A DNA stretch of 64,000 bases, taken from Hyphomicrobiales bacterium (lineage in GTDB: Bacteria; Pseudomonadota; Alphaproteobacteria; Rhizobiales; Beijerinckiaceae). The DNA lies in NCBI GenBank assembly GCA_947455725.1, contig CANGPL010000002.1, forward strand, positions 53,790 through 117,789, given 5' to 3'. The notes under the pieces were generated by a model. It made no database searches, was not told the origin of the DNA, and was given only the letters and a program-made list of their open reading frames with translations. The first letter of the stretch is position 1. Each line of letters starts with the position of its first letter. This document shows positions 35,609-45,069 of this stretch, in pieces. A program made the position numbers and the translations under genes.

Positions 35609-36778
35609 ATGAGCACGGCACCAAAACGTAAACTGAGACTCGGCATGGTGGGTGGTGGCTTTGGCGCCTATATTGGCGGCATTCATCGCTTTGCGGCGCG
35701 GCTCGATAATCATTACGAGCTCGTTGCCGGCGCGTTTGATGTGAATGCGGAGCGTGGCCATCAATTCGCCGCTGAAAATTATATTGCCGCTGACCGCTCT
35801 TATACCGATTATAAAGCGATGGTGGCGGGCGAGTTGGCGCGCGCGGACAAGATCGATGTTGTCGCGATCTGCACACCAAACCATACGCATTTTGCCATTG
35901 CAAAGGCCTTTATAGATGCTGGCTTTCACGTCATCTGCGAAAAGCCGATGACGACGACCTTGGAAGACGCAGAAGCACTGCATGCCTTGGCGAAAAGCTC
36001 TGGCCGTTTTGTGGGCGTTACCTATACCTATTGCGGCTATCCGATGATCCATGCGGCGCGCGCGATGGTGGCGGCCGGTGAGCTTGGCGGGGTTCGTGTC
36101 ATTCAAGTTGAATATCCGCTCGAATGGATGGCAACGGCCATTGAATCGGAAGGCAACCAGCAAGCGAAATGGCGCACTGATCCTAAGCTATCGGGCCGTG
36201 GTGGCTCGATAGGCGATATTGGCACCCATGCCTATCATCTCGCGGGCTTTGTGACGGGATTGAAGGCTGAGGCACTCTGTGCGGACCTCACGACGTTTGT
36301 GCCGGGCCGTAGCCTTGATGACAACGCGCATGTGATGATCCGCTATGAAGGTGGCGCACGGGGTCTGCTTTGGTCCTCACAGGTTGCCATTGGATGTTCG
36401 AATGGATTGCGGCTGCGCGTCTTTGGAGAGAAGGCCAGCATCCAATGGCATCAGGAAGCACCGAACGAGATCACTTTCTCCCCGCTTTTTGGCAAGCCTG
36501 AAACGATCAAGCGTGGCCGTGACGACTTGGGAACGAGTGCTGCGGTACGCACCCGCACCCCGCCCGGCCATCCGGAAGGCTATATTGAAGCGTTTGCCAA
36601 TCTCTATTCAGGCTTTGCCGAGGCTATTCTCGCCGTTAATGAAGGTCGTGACCCGGACACAATCGGGCTTCATGTTCCAACTTCCTATGATGGCTTGAAG
36701 GGTGTAGCCTTTGTCGATGCGGTTGTTGACAGCCACGAACAATCACCCTTCGGTTGGATGAAGCCGGCCTATGCCTGA
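35609..36778 (+). CDS. Gfo/Idh/MocA-family oxidoreductase (1)
   Basis: NAD(P)-dependent sugar/cyclitol dehydrogenase of 389 residues, starting at the ATG at 35609. The Rossmann motif is GMVGGGFGAYIGG, followed by the conserved EKPMTT (catalytic Lys) and GDIGTHAYHLAGF (catalytic Asp/His). It lies 14 bases after the TIM-barrel gene. The pairing is seen in inositol, 1,5-anhydro-sugar and levoglucosan catabolism, where a dehydrogenase makes a keto-sugar for the barrel enzyme. Confidence 0.88.
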   Translation: MSTAPKRKLRLGMVGGGFGAYIGGIHRFAARLDNHYELVAGAFDVNAERGHQFAAENYIAADRSYTDYKAMVAGELARADKIDVVAICTPNHTHFAIAKAFIDAGFHVICEKPMTTTLEDAEALHALAKSSGRFVGVTYTYCGYPMIHAARAMVAAGELGGVRVIQVEYPLEWMATAIESEGNQQAKWRTDPKLSGRGGSIGDIGTHAYHLAGFVTGLKAEALCADLTTFVPGRSLDDNAHVMIRYEGGARGLLWSSQVAIGCSNGLRLRVFGEKASIQWHQEAPNEITFSPLFGKPETIKRGRDDLGTSAAVRTRTPPGHPEGYIEAFANLYSGFAEAILAVNEGRDPDTIGLHVPTSYDGLKGVAFVDAVVDSHEQSPFGWMKPAYA

Positions 36779-36840
36779 TATACGGTAAAACGAAGTTTTG
36801 AGCTTGAAGACATCTTTAGAAAAACAGGAAACCAAAGAAT

Positions 36841-37836
36841 ATGACGACGAATTTTGGACTTTTGGGCGCTGGCCGTATCGGTAAAACCCACGCAACGGCG
36901 CTTTTAGGCATCCCGGGCACAAAGCTTTCCGCCGTTTTCGATCCGGTGGATGCCGCGGCTGAACATATTGTGGCCATGTCTGGCGCCCGCCGGGCAAGCG
37001 TTGAAGACATTCTGGCGGATAAAAATATCCACGCCGTTCTCATCTGCACGCCGACCGATATGCATGCCGACCAAATTGAATTGGCAGCACGCGCAGGTAA
37101 AGCGATTTTCTGCGAAAAGCCCGTTGATCTTTCCGCCGACCGCGTTCGCGCCTGCTTGAAGGTTGTGGAAGAAACGAATGCGAAATTGATGATCGGCTTC
37201 AACCGTCGCTTCGACACCAATTTTGCCGCCGTTCGTGCGCAAATCGATGCTGGTGCGGTTGGCAATGTGGAACTCGTGCAGATCACCTCGCGCGATCCCG
37301 GCCCACCTCCAATGGACTATATCAAGCGCTCTGGCGGCCTGTTCCGTGACATGATGATCCATGATTTCGACTTGGCGCGTTTCTTACTGAACGAAGAAAT
37401 CGTTTCGGTGTCGGCTGCAGGCTCGGTATTGGTTGACCCCGCGATTGGTGCCGCAGGCGATGTGGATACGGCATCGGCAACCCTACGGACGAAGTCTGGC
37501 AAGATCGCGGTGATTACGAATTCACGCCGCGCGACCTATGGTTATGATCAGCGCATTGAAGTGCATGGCTCAAAGGGCGCGGCAAGTGCCGCCAATGTGC
37601 ACAACAACACCGTGACGCTCGCCAATAAAGACGGCTATCATGGCGCGCCGCTGCTCGACTTCTTCATGGAGCGCTATGCGGTAGCCTATCAGACGGAACT
37701 GCGTAGCTTTGTAAGCGCGATTGAAAAGGGCTCTCCGATATCGCCAACCGGTCTTGATGGTTTGAAGGCCCTTGAACTTGCCGATGCGGCGGTTAAATCT
37801 GTTGCAACAGGGGCCGAGGTTAAGGTTTCCGTCTAA
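36841..37836 (+). CDS. Gfo/Idh/MocA-family oxidoreductase (2), inositol 2-dehydrogenase-like
   Basis: NAD-dependent dehydrogenase of 331 residues, shorter and distinct from the upstream Gfo/Idh protein. It has GAGRIGKTHA, the catalytic FCEKPVDLS and the IolG-typical MIHDFDLARFLL. It is most like myo-inositol or scyllo-inositol dehydrogenases. No iolB, iolC, iolD or iolE-named set surrounds it, so the true substrate may be another cyclitol or a sugar. Confidence 0.87.
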   Translation: MTTNFGLLGAGRIGKTHATALLGIPGTKLSAVFDPVDAAAEHIVAMSGARRASVEDILADKNIHAVLICTPTDMHADQIELAARAGKAIFCEKPVDLSADRVRACLKVVEETNAKLMIGFNRRFDTNFAAVRAQIDAGAVGNVELVQITSRDPGPPPMDYIKRSGGLFRDMMIHDFDLARFLLNEEIVSVSAAGSVLVDPAIGAAGDVDTASATLRTKSGKIAVITNSRRATYGYDQRIEVHGSKGAASAANVHNNTVTLANKDGYHGAPLLDFFMERYAVAYQTELRSFVSAIEKGSPISPTGLDGLKALELADAAVKSVATGAEVKVSV

Positions 37837-37858
37837 ATCATCCAAAAGGAGATCGATC

Positions 37859-38233
37859 ATGAAATTAGCGAAGGACTATTTGGCCGAGGCTAATGAGGTT
37901 GTAACGCGGATTCCAACCGCCGAAGCGCTTGCGCTTTATGGCAAAGCGGGTGCGCTGTTTATCGATGTTCGCGACAGCGCAGCGATTGCTAAAACCGGAA
38001 CGATTAAGGGTGCTGCGCGTATTCCACGCGGCTTTATGGAATTCGCAGCCGACGAGACATCGCCTTATTATAACCCAATCATGAAAAAGGACGCCGAGAT
38101 CTACCTCGTTTGCGGTGCGGGCGGCCAAGCGGCTCTAGCCGGTAAAACGCTTAAGGAAATGGGCTTCAAATCGGTCGTGAATATTGGCGGATTTCCAGAT
38201 TGGAAGAACGCTGGGGGCCCTTCGGAAGAATAA
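37859..38233 (+). CDS. Single-domain rhodanese-like protein
   Basis: A 124-residue cytoplasmic sulfurtransferase-like protein. The start at 37859 follows AAAAGGAGA. It has LFIDVRDSAAIAKTGTIKGA, then the active-site loop YLVCGAGGQAALAG with the persulfide-forming Cys, and GFPDWKNAGGP at the end. It is the last gene of the operon before a strong terminator. Its role in a carbohydrate operon is unclear. Confidence 0.88.
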   Translation: MKLAKDYLAEANEVVTRIPTAEALALYGKAGALFIDVRDSAAIAKTGTIKGAARIPRGFMEFAADETSPYYNPIMKKDAEIYLVCGAGGQAALAGKTLKEMGFKSVVNIGGFPDWKNAGGPSEE

Positions 38234-38260
38234 AAAAGCTAAGTTAAACGATACTAAAAT

Positions 38261-38294
38261 GGCTCGCTGGTTTCATTCAGCGAGCCGCTTTTTT
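38261..38294 (+). terminator. Intrinsic terminator of the catabolic operon
   Basis: A perfect 9-bp stem GGCTCGCTG (38261-38269) / CAGCGAGCC (38278-38286) has an 8-base loop and is followed by GCTTTTTT on the plus strand, 28 bases after the rhodanese stop. Confidence 0.85.
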
Positions 38295-38312
38295 ATGTCT
38301 CATGAGCGTGCT

Positions 38313-39092
38313 TTATTTCGACGGATGCTTGATCCAGTCGGTGATCGTATTGACCGTTTCCGCCTCATAGTTAATATATCCATGCCAATGGGTTGCGCCG
38401 CACGGATCGCCGGTTGGATTTGATCCACCCTCAATTTCAACAAATTTTTTCACTGGCGATGCCTTGAGCAAATCAATGGCTTTAAAGGCCTCCGAAGGGA
38501 CGCATATGCGGCATTGGTCATTATGATGATGAACAATCAAAACGGGTATTTTCAATTGCTCCAGCGCCTGACTTCCAATGCCATTTTTCTTGAAATCCGT
38601 GACGCTCGAGGTCAGCACCAATCCGTTGACGTTCGAAGCGCCTAAGGCGATTGCTGCAGCCGTTGCCGACACCGTCCCGCGACTTGTACCGATCAACCAA
38701 ATCGGCTTTTTAAAGGTCTTTTTTGCAAATTGAACGACCCGTTCAATTTCATTGATATGGGGTTTAGTAACCCGATAATCGGTATCAAGATCGTCTAAAT
38801 CGCTCGCACGATACATCACGATAACATTAAAACCCTGCGCTTGGAAAAGTTCGCGGGATCGCGATAAAAAATTAGTGCTACCCGGCTGGCCCGATATGAT
38901 TTTACCCGTATCACCGCCGCCTCCGGGCAAGAGAATAAGTGTCTTGGCGGCTTGCGGTTGACTTAAAACAAAGAGTGGGATTGTCGCATCCTTGCGGCCT
39001 GCATCGATCGTGATGAGACCATCTTCGGCAAAGGATGGTGATGCCAAGAAAAAGAACGCTAAAAGAGCTAAAATACCGTGTCTGATACTCAT
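38313..39092 (-). CDS. Exported alpha/beta hydrolase
   Basis: A 259-residue protein with a Sec signal peptide (cleavage after SFA, about residue 22). The nucleophile elbow is GTSRG, the HxD-like region is VLIVHHHNDQC and the candidate catalytic His is in GATHWHGY. Cys residues in DQCRICVPS may form a disulphide in the periplasm. An oxyanion-side LLPGGGGDTG segment follows strand 3. It is probably an esterase or lipase-like enzyme of unknown substrate. It is 12 bases downstream of the enoyl-CoA hydratase gene. Confidence 0.8.
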   Translation of the reverse strand: MSIRHGILALLAFFFLASPSFAEDGLITIDAGRKDATIPLFVLSQPQAAKTLILLPGGGGDTGKIISGQPGSTNFLSRSRELFQAQGFNVIVMYRASDLDDLDTDYRVTKPHINEIERVVQFAKKTFKKPIWLIGTSRGTVSATAAAIALGASNVNGLVLTSSVTDFKKNGIGSQALEQLKIPVLIVHHHNDQCRICVPSEAFKAIDLLKASPVKKFVEIEGGSNPTGDPCGATHWHGYINYEAETVNTITDWIKHPSK

Positions 39093-39104
39093 TTTTAAAC
39101 ACCA

Positions 39105-39911
39105 TTATTGATTGGTTGGACGAATGCGCGCTGCCGTCTTATTCGCAAAAGCCTCAAGACGTGCACGGGCATCGGGTTGGGTATTCACCAAACCGGCGAG
39201 CACCGCTTCGGCATAGGCTGCATCAAGGCCCGACATGTTTTGCATGTGACTAATTCCGGAGCAGATTGCAAAATTGCTCAGCGGTAAATTTTGTGCCGCG
39301 AAATGCGCGAGCTCTATTGCTTTTTCCAAGCTTGAACCGTCGACGAGATATTGCACAAGCCCGATATCAACGGCTTCTTGGCCTTTATACACACGACCGG
39401 TTAGCATCATATCGATCATGCGCGCTTTGCCGACTAAATCAGCAACGCGGATGGTTGCACCGCCACCCGTGAAAAGACCGCGCTGGCCTTCCGGCAAAGC
39501 AAAATAGGTGGATGAATCGGCAACGCGGATATGCGCACTGGATGCCAATTCCAGACCACCGCCAACGACCGCCCCTTTAAGCGCTGCGATAATCGGAACA
39601 CCGCCATATTCCATCTTGTTAAACGCCTCGTGCCACCGCATGCATACATGCATAAAATCAGCCGGACTACGATCCGCCTGATGATGCTCGATCAAATCAA
39701 GGCCTGCACAAAAATGATCGCCCTCTGCCGCCAAAACGACGGCGCGGGTTTGGCTGCGTGGAACGGCAGAAAACAGCGTAATCAAATCTTCAATCGATGC
39801 TTCGTTCAACGCGTTGCGTTTATCGGGCCGATTAAGCGTGGCGATTAAAACGCCATCCTCTTTGAGTTCAAGATGAAGATGCGTTAGTTTTATCTGTAAA
39901 ATATCAAGCAT
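39105..39911 (-). CDS. Enoyl-CoA hydratase/isomerase-family protein
   Basis: Crotonase-fold enzyme of 268 residues from the ATG at 39911, which has GAAAGG upstream. The oxyanion-hole motifs [11 protein letters not shown] and [16 protein letters not shown] are present, so it should bind an acyl-CoA. The catalytic Glu positions hold [14 protein letters not shown], partly conserved. It could be a hydratase, isomerase or hydrolase. There is no acyl-CoA ligase or thiolase beside it. Confidence 0.83.
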   Translation of the reverse strand: MLDILQIKLTHLHLELKEDGVLIATLNRPDKRNALNEASIEDLITLFSAVPRSQTRAVVLAAEGDHFCAGLDLIEHHQADRSPADFMHVCMRWHEAFNKMEYGGVPIIAALKGAVVGGGLELASSAHIRVADSSTYFALPEGQRGLFTGGGATIRVADLVGKARMIDMMLTGRVYKGQEAVDIGLVQYLVDGSSLEKAIELAHFAAQNLPLSNFAICSGISHMQNMSGLDAAYAEAVLAGLVNTQPDARARLEAFANKTAARIRPTNQ

Positions 39912-40096
39912 AGTCGTAGCCTTTCGCCGCTTCTCTCGGGCCATGATACTTTATCGTTAGACGGGACGATTTCACAAGGCGTCACGCTAATTGGGACGCG
40001 CTTGGTTCGCCCATAGGTGAGCGAACATAGATTCAGCTTTTCATTTGTAAGGATTTAGGCTCTGATCCGTCTATCGCCGCGTGAGAGGGGTTGGCA

Positions 40097-41122
40097 ATGG
40101 CTGAAAAAGTGCTGTTGAGTGTCAAGAAGGCCCGCTCGCTTATCTATGACACGCTTACTGGCGCGGGTACGTCGCCTAAAAATGCTGATTATTTTACCGA
40201 CGCCATTCTCGATACCGAATTATCCGGGTTGGAGGGACATGGCTTTTACTGGCTCGCTTATTATTGCCTGCACCTGAAATGCGGCAAGGTCGATGGCCGC
40301 GCGAAGCCTAAGCTTCGTAAATTAACACCGACCGCCTTTATGGTGGATGCCAATGGCGGCTTTGCCCATCCGGCGATTGAAAAAGGGTTTAAAAAACTCA
40401 TACCGGCCGCCAAAAAACACGGTATTGCGGCAATGGGCGTTGCGCATTCTTATAATGCCGCGACACTTGGCTATCACACAGGTGTCTTGGCCAAAGAAGG
40501 GCTATTGGCGTTTGGGTTTACCAATTCCATTGCGGCGATTGCGCCTTATGGCGGAAAGACGCCGATTATCGGGACCAACCCGATGTCCTTTGCCGTTCCC
40601 GGGCGCGGCGGCAAGATCCGCTTTCTGATTGATCAATCGGCCTCGCAGATTGCATGGACCGCCGTTAAGCGGGCCGCTGAAGCGGGAGAAACCATACCGC
40701 TCGGCTGGGCGCTTGATCGCGATGGTCGTCCGACAACTGATCCGAAGGAAGGATTAGCGGGATCAATGGCACCCGCTGGCGGCTATAAGGGCTTTAGCCA
40801 AGGCTTGATCGTTGAAGTACTTTGCGCGGCGCTAACGGGAAGCTCTCTCGGCACCGAGATGGGCTCTTTTGTCGATGCGGATCAGAAGCCTCAGGACAAT
40901 GGACAGTTTTTTATCGCGCTCTCGCCAAAGAAATTTTCGAAAGATCGGTTTGATCCCATCATCGATGCGCTCGTTAAAAATATTCTTGATCAGGAAGGCG
41001 CACGCTTGCCGAATGCAAAGCGCGAGGAACAACAAAAGATCAATCGTAAGCGCGGCTTGTGGATCGAAAAAGATTTACTTAACCACCTTCGATCCTATTA
41101 CGATAATTCGATCTCGTCATAA
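40097..41122 (+). CDS. Malate/L-lactate dehydrogenase-family (Ldh2) oxidoreductase
   Basis: NAD(P)-dependent 2-keto-acid reductase of 341 residues in the family of YiaK, AllD and DpkA, which is unrelated to classical Rossmann lactate dehydrogenases. Typical segments are ELSGLEGHGFYWLAYY, GVAHSYNAATLGYHTG (with the active-site His) and PIIGTNPMSFAVPG. The ATG at 40097 follows GAGAGGGG. The substrate could be 2,3-diketogulonate, ureidoglycolate, malate or a cyclic imino acid. It converges on an iron alcohol dehydrogenase gene with a 3-base gap. Confidence 0.85.
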   Translation: MAEKVLLSVKKARSLIYDTLTGAGTSPKNADYFTDAILDTELSGLEGHGFYWLAYYCLHLKCGKVDGRAKPKLRKLTPTAFMVDANGGFAHPAIEKGFKKLIPAAKKHGIAAMGVAHSYNAATLGYHTGVLAKEGLLAFGFTNSIAAIAPYGGKTPIIGTNPMSFAVPGRGGKIRFLIDQSASQIAWTAVKRAAEAGETIPLGWALDRDGRPTTDPKEGLAGSMAPAGGYKGFSQGLIVEVLCAALTGSSLGTEMGSFVDADQKPQDNGQFFIALSPKKFSKDRFDPIIDALVKNILDQEGARLPNAKREEQQKINRKRGLWIEKDLLNHLRSYYDNSISS

Positions 41123-41125
41123 TGA

Positions 41126-42283
41126 TCACCAGGCTTGACGGTAGATTTCAAAAATATCGTCGCGGCTCATAGGGCGGGGATTGTTCACCAGAAGGCGCGT
41201 TTGTTTCATCGCGTCATCGGTGAGTAGCGTGAGCGCGTCTTGCGGTATGCCGACATCGCGCAGCCTTTGTTGTAAGCCGCAGCGTTGCGAGAGATCGGCC
41301 ATACGCTCGGCGAATAATTCGGCACGCGCTTGTACGCCAATCTCGGCAAGATTCGGGAAAGCATAGGGTGCTATCTCGGCGTATAGGTGGCCTGCTGTCA
41401 CGGCATTAAAGCGCAACACATGCGGCAAGACGAGCGCGTTTGAAAGACCGTGTGGAATGTGAAAATGCCCGCCTATCGGATAGGCCAGCGCATGGACGGA
41501 TGCGACCGGAGAATTGGCGAAGGCTTGCCCTGCCAGCATTGAACCAAGCAACATATCGGCACGCGCCGCATGATCATCGCACTTCTTCACAGCGCGCTCA
41601 AGCGCACCCCCCATGAGGCGCAAAGCTTCAAGCGCTAAAGCGCGCGACACGGGGTTATTATTCGCGCTTGTTGATGCATAGGCCTCGATGGCATGAACCA
41701 TCGCATCGATACCGGTTGCTGCCGTGATGTGAGGCGGTAGGCCATAGGTCAGTTTAGGATCGAGCAGCGCGATATCGGGCAGGATATCGGGCGTAACGAC
41801 ACCCATTTTTTCGCTTTCACCCGTCGTTACAATAGCAATGGGCGTTACTTCAGAACCGGTGCCCGCTGTTGTCGGAACGAGCAACAAGGGCAAGCGGGGA
41901 CCTTTGGCTTTGCCGACACCATAACTCGCGGCCAATGTATCATGGCCTGCCGCCAAGAGCGCTACGAGTTTCGCGACATCAAGCGAGGAGCCACCACCAA
42001 AGCCGATGACACCATCGGCACCAAAATCGATCGCCAATTGCGTTGCGGCCAGAACGACAGACTCGGGTGGATCGGCTACCACGTCCGAGAACACGGCGAC
42101 TTCAATTCCCGCTTTGGCAAGAGAGGCGAGTGCTGCATCCATCAGACCAGCTTTTTGCAGGCCCGGATCGGTTACAAATACGATGCGTTTGCCAAGGCGG
42201 AGGGAAGCTAATTCTCCAATCCGCTCCGATGCGCCCTCGCCAAAAACAATGCTGCTTGCGGTGTTGAAGGTAAAGGCCGACAT
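41126..42283 (-). CDS. Iron-containing alcohol dehydrogenase
   Basis: Group III alcohol dehydrogenase of 385 residues. It has the cofactor-binding GFGGGSSLDVAKLVA, VPTTAGTGSEVTPIA, and the metal ligands in GIDAMVHAIEAY, VHALAYPIGG and HIPHGLSNALVLP. Members reduce or oxidise lactaldehyde, 1,3-propanediol, hydroxy acids or maleylacetate. The neighbours do not fix the substrate. Confidence 0.88.
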   Translation of the reverse strand: MSAFTFNTASSIVFGEGASERIGELASLRLGKRIVFVTDPGLQKAGLMDAALASLAKAGIEVAVFSDVVADPPESVVLAATQLAIDFGADGVIGFGGGSSLDVAKLVALLAAGHDTLAASYGVGKAKGPRLPLLLVPTTAGTGSEVTPIAIVTTGESEKMGVVTPDILPDIALLDPKLTYGLPPHITAATGIDAMVHAIEAYASTSANNNPVSRALALEALRLMGGALERAVKKCDDHAARADMLLGSMLAGQAFANSPVASVHALAYPIGGHFHIPHGLSNALVLPHVLRFNAVTAGHLYAEIAPYAFPNLAEIGVQARAELFAERMADLSQRCGLQQRLRDVGIPQDALTLLTDDAMKQTRLLVNNPRPMSRDDIFEIYRQAW

Positions 42284-42401
42284 TCATTACTCCAAAACAT
42301 CCCTTGCGCGATAAGGGCAAGGATAGACCTTATTCGAATTGAACAAAGCCATTCAGGGTGAGTATAGCTATTTTTCAATCTATGATGCACGGATCCGATA
42401 G

Positions 42402-42845
42402 ATGATGACAAGACCAGTCCCTGCCCTCCATTCTGCCTATTCAGAATTTATCCCGCTCTCGCTGCGTTGGAACGATGTCGATAAATATGGGCATGTGAAC
42501 AATGCCGTGCATTTTCAGCTCTTTGATACGGCGGTGAATAATTGGTTGATGAAGAACGGGCTTTTTCAAAGCGAAACAGGGCCCATTTGCCTCGTGGCGC
42601 GGCATTCATGCGATTTCTTTAGCGAAGTGCACATGGATGATCAGGTCGAGATTGGACTTGGTATCAAACAGATCGGCACATCGAGCATTGTTTATGCACC
42701 GGCCTTATTTACCAGTCGCGATGAAAAGGCTGCGGCGCAAGGCGAATATATTCATGTCGCAATTGATCGGAAGACGCGCCGCCCCTCGCCGATTGATGAG
42801 GCAACAAAGGCGGTTTTGGCTCGGCTCCTTTTGAAAAGCCCATAA
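42402..42845 (+). CDS. Acyl-CoA thioesterase, 4HBT family
   Basis: Hotdog-fold thioesterase of 147 residues. The segment LRWNDVDKYGHVNNAVHFQLFDTAVNNW contains the catalytic Asp and the HVNN motif of the YbgC/4-hydroxybenzoyl-CoA thioesterase family. It would hydrolyse short or aromatic acyl-CoA esters in the cytoplasm. Two ATG codons in a row at 42402 and 42405 are equally likely starts. Confidence 0.88.
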   Translation: MMTRPVPALHSAYSEFIPLSLRWNDVDKYGHVNNAVHFQLFDTAVNNWLMKNGLFQSETGPICLVARHSCDFFSEVHMDDQVEIGLGIKQIGTSSIVYAPALFTSRDEKAAAQGEYIHVAIDRKTRRPSPIDEATKAVLARLLLKSP

Positions 42846-42846
42846 G

Positions 42847-42880
42847 AACGGGCAGCAACACTCTTATGCCGCTGCCCGTT
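42847..42880. terminator. Bidirectional hairpin between the thioesterase and ilvD genes
   Basis: AACGGGCAGC (42847-42856) pairs perfectly with GCTGCCCGTT (42871-42880) around a 14-base loop. It is located 2 bases after the thioesterase stop and 20 bases before the ilvD stop, so it could end both convergent transcripts. The T-runs are short. Confidence 0.65.
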
Positions 42881-42900
42881 TGATGCGTGATGATTGTGGA

Positions 42901-44739
42901 TCAATCGTCTTTTAAATGACGCACTGCGCCCTTCGATGCACTGGTTGCCATGGACGCGTAAGCGCGCAGAGCCGTGCTGACTTTTCTTGGCCGTGGCTTC
43001 GCAGGCTTCCAACCCTTGGCGTCTTGAACCTTGCGGCGCTCTGCCAGCGTCTTGGCATCGACGCGCAGGTGGATGCTGCGGGCGGGAATATCGATCTCGA
43101 TCGGATCGCCCGTCTCGACAAGACCAATCAACCCACCTTCGGCTGCTTCTGGCGAAGCGTGGCCGATGGAGAGGCCTGAGGTGCCGCCCGAGAAGCGACC
43201 ATCGGTGATCAAGGCGCAGGCTTTACCTAAGCCCTTCGATTTCAAATAGCTCGTTGGATAGAGCATTTCCTGCATGCCGGGACCACCGCGTGGGCCTTCA
43301 TAGCGAATGACAACGACCTCACCCGCGACGACCTTGCCGAGCAGAATGCCCTGCACCGCATCGTCCTGACTTTCAAAGACGCGCGCTGTGCCGTTGAATT
43401 TCAAAATGCTTTCATCGACACCGGCGGTTTTAACGATACAGCCATCTTCCGCAATATTGCCGAAAAGAACGGCCAAGCCGCCATCTTTGGAGAAGGCATG
43501 CGTTACATCGCGGATAACGCCCTTGGAGCGATCCGTATCGAGCTCTTTGTAACGGCGCTCTTGGCTGAAGGCGACTTGCGTTGGAACGCCACCGGGGGCT
43601 GCGCGATAGAATTTGGAAACGCTTTCATCATTGGTACGGCTAATGTCCCAACGGTTAAGCGCTTCTGTTATCGTTTCCGAATGAACCGTCCGGCATTGAT
43701 TATTGATCAAGCCGCCGCGATCCAACTGTCCGAGAATGCTCATAATGCCACCGGCGCGATGGACATCTTCCATATGCACATTGGCGACCGATGGTGCCAC
43801 TTTGCACAAGACGGGCACACGGCGGGACAGGCGATCAATATCTTGCATGGTGAAGTCAACGCCGCCTTCATGCGCGGCAGCGAGCAAATGCAAGACCGTG
43901 TTGGTTGAGCCGCCCATCGCAATATCGAGCGTCATGGCGTTTTCAAACGCTGCGAAATTCGCAATATTCCGCGGCAGGACGGAGTCATCGTCCTGCTCGT
44001 AATAGCGCTTTGCAAGATCAACAATCCGTCGACCCGCTTCCAAGAAAAGCCGCTCACGGTCTTGGTGGGTTGCCAGCACCGAGCCATTGCCGGGCAGCGA
44101 CAGACCTAAAGCTTCGGTCAAGCAGTTCATCGAATTGGCGGTAAACATGCCCGAGCAGGAACCGCAGGTAGGGCAAGCCGAACGCTCGATCTTGGCGACA
44201 TCCTCATCGCTGATGCGGTCATCGGCTGCGGCGACCATCGCGTCGACAAGGTCGATGGCGTGTTCGAGATCGTTCAGCGTGACCTTGCCCGCTTCCATCG
44301 GGCCGCCCGAGACGAAGACCACGGGAATATTGATGCGCAGCGCGGCCATAAGCATGCCGGGCGTGATTTTGTCGCAGTTCGAGATGCAGACCATCGCGTC
44401 AGCGCAATGGGCGTTGACCATATATTCGACGCTGTCCGCAATCAGCTCGCGGGACGGGAGCGAATAAAGCATGCCGTCATGGCCCATCGCGATCCCGTCA
44501 TCGACCGCAATCGTATTAAATTCCTTGGCGACACCGCCCGCTTTTTCGATTTCACGTGCGACCAATTGGCCCAGATCCTTCAAATGGACGTGGCCGGGAA
44601 CGAATTGGGTGAAGGAATTGACCACCGCGATAATCGGCTTCCCGAAATCCTCGTCTTTCATGCCTGTGGCGCGCCAAAGGCCGCGGGCACCGGCCATATT
44701 GCGGCCATGAGTGGTCGTACGGGAGCGATATGCGGGCAT
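42901..44739 (-). CDS. ilvD: Dihydroxy-acid dehydratase IlvD
   Basis: Catalyses the penultimate step of valine/isoleucine biosynthesis (2,3-dihydroxy acid to 2-keto acid) in the cytoplasm. The 612-residue length fits the family. Fe-S ligands are visible in [12 protein letters not shown] and [18 protein letters not shown], and the C-terminal [18 protein letters not shown] motif holds the catalytic Ser. A CAGGA lies before the ATG. Sugar-acid dehydratases share the family, but the sequence signature is that of true IlvD. Confidence 0.95.
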   Translation of the reverse strand: MPAYRSRTTTHGRNMAGARGLWRATGMKDEDFGKPIIAVVNSFTQFVPGHVHLKDLGQLVAREIEKAGGVAKEFNTIAVDDGIAMGHDGMLYSLPSRELIADSVEYMVNAHCADAMVCISNCDKITPGMLMAALRINIPVVFVSGGPMEAGKVTLNDLEHAIDLVDAMVAAADDRISDEDVAKIERSACPTCGSCSGMFTANSMNCLTEALGLSLPGNGSVLATHQDRERLFLEAGRRIVDLAKRYYEQDDDSVLPRNIANFAAFENAMTLDIAMGGSTNTVLHLLAAAHEGGVDFTMQDIDRLSRRVPVLCKVAPSVANVHMEDVHRAGGIMSILGQLDRGGLINNQCRTVHSETITEALNRWDISRTNDESVSKFYRAAPGGVPTQVAFSQERRYKELDTDRSKGVIRDVTHAFSKDGGLAVLFGNIAEDGCIVKTAGVDESILKFNGTARVFESQDDAVQGILLGKVVAGEVVVIRYEGPRGGPGMQEMLYPTSYLKSKGLGKACALITDGRFSGGTSGLSIGHASPEAAEGGLIGLVETGDPIEIDIPARSIHLRVDAKTLAERRKVQDAKGWKPAKPRPRKVSTALRAYASMATSASKGAVRHLKDD

Positions 44740-45069
44740 TTTCGTGTTCCTGAGCTCAATTAAGCGAGATTATTCAGCCAGACTATACAAGCTGCGACTG
44801 AATTTCCAGCCATCTTTGAGGGATGCTCTTTGGCGGGCGTTAAAGGCACCTCAGCAAAGTAGGCTCACCTAATTCGAGACATTCTAGGAATTCTGAAAAG
44901 AGAGCCGGACCTTCGTGTGATCGATCTACTAGAAGACAGTAAAAAATGTCAGACTATTCATACAAACCAAAATGCAAATTTTGAGTGATGCGTTTTATGC
45001 AATCTAGAGTTGCGTTTTTTATTTTTCTAAATTATTTTTTCTTGATCTCCACAAAGTTTGAATAGAGCG
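44740..45069. other. Divergent intergenic region ilvD / oxygenase-like gene
   Basis: This 330-base gap contains the ilvD promoter region and becomes very AT-rich toward 45060. I found no convincing promoter boxes, small gene, leader peptide with Val/Ile/Leu codons or riboswitch fold. Confidence 0.4.

Noticed and set aside
35504..36163. 219-codon open frame on the minus strand
   Set aside because: It is antisense to the first Gfo/Idh gene, and its translation shows no domain.
44740..45069. Attenuator or riboswitch upstream of ilvD
   Set aside because: I found no leader peptide rich in branched-chain codons and no paired terminator/antiterminator.
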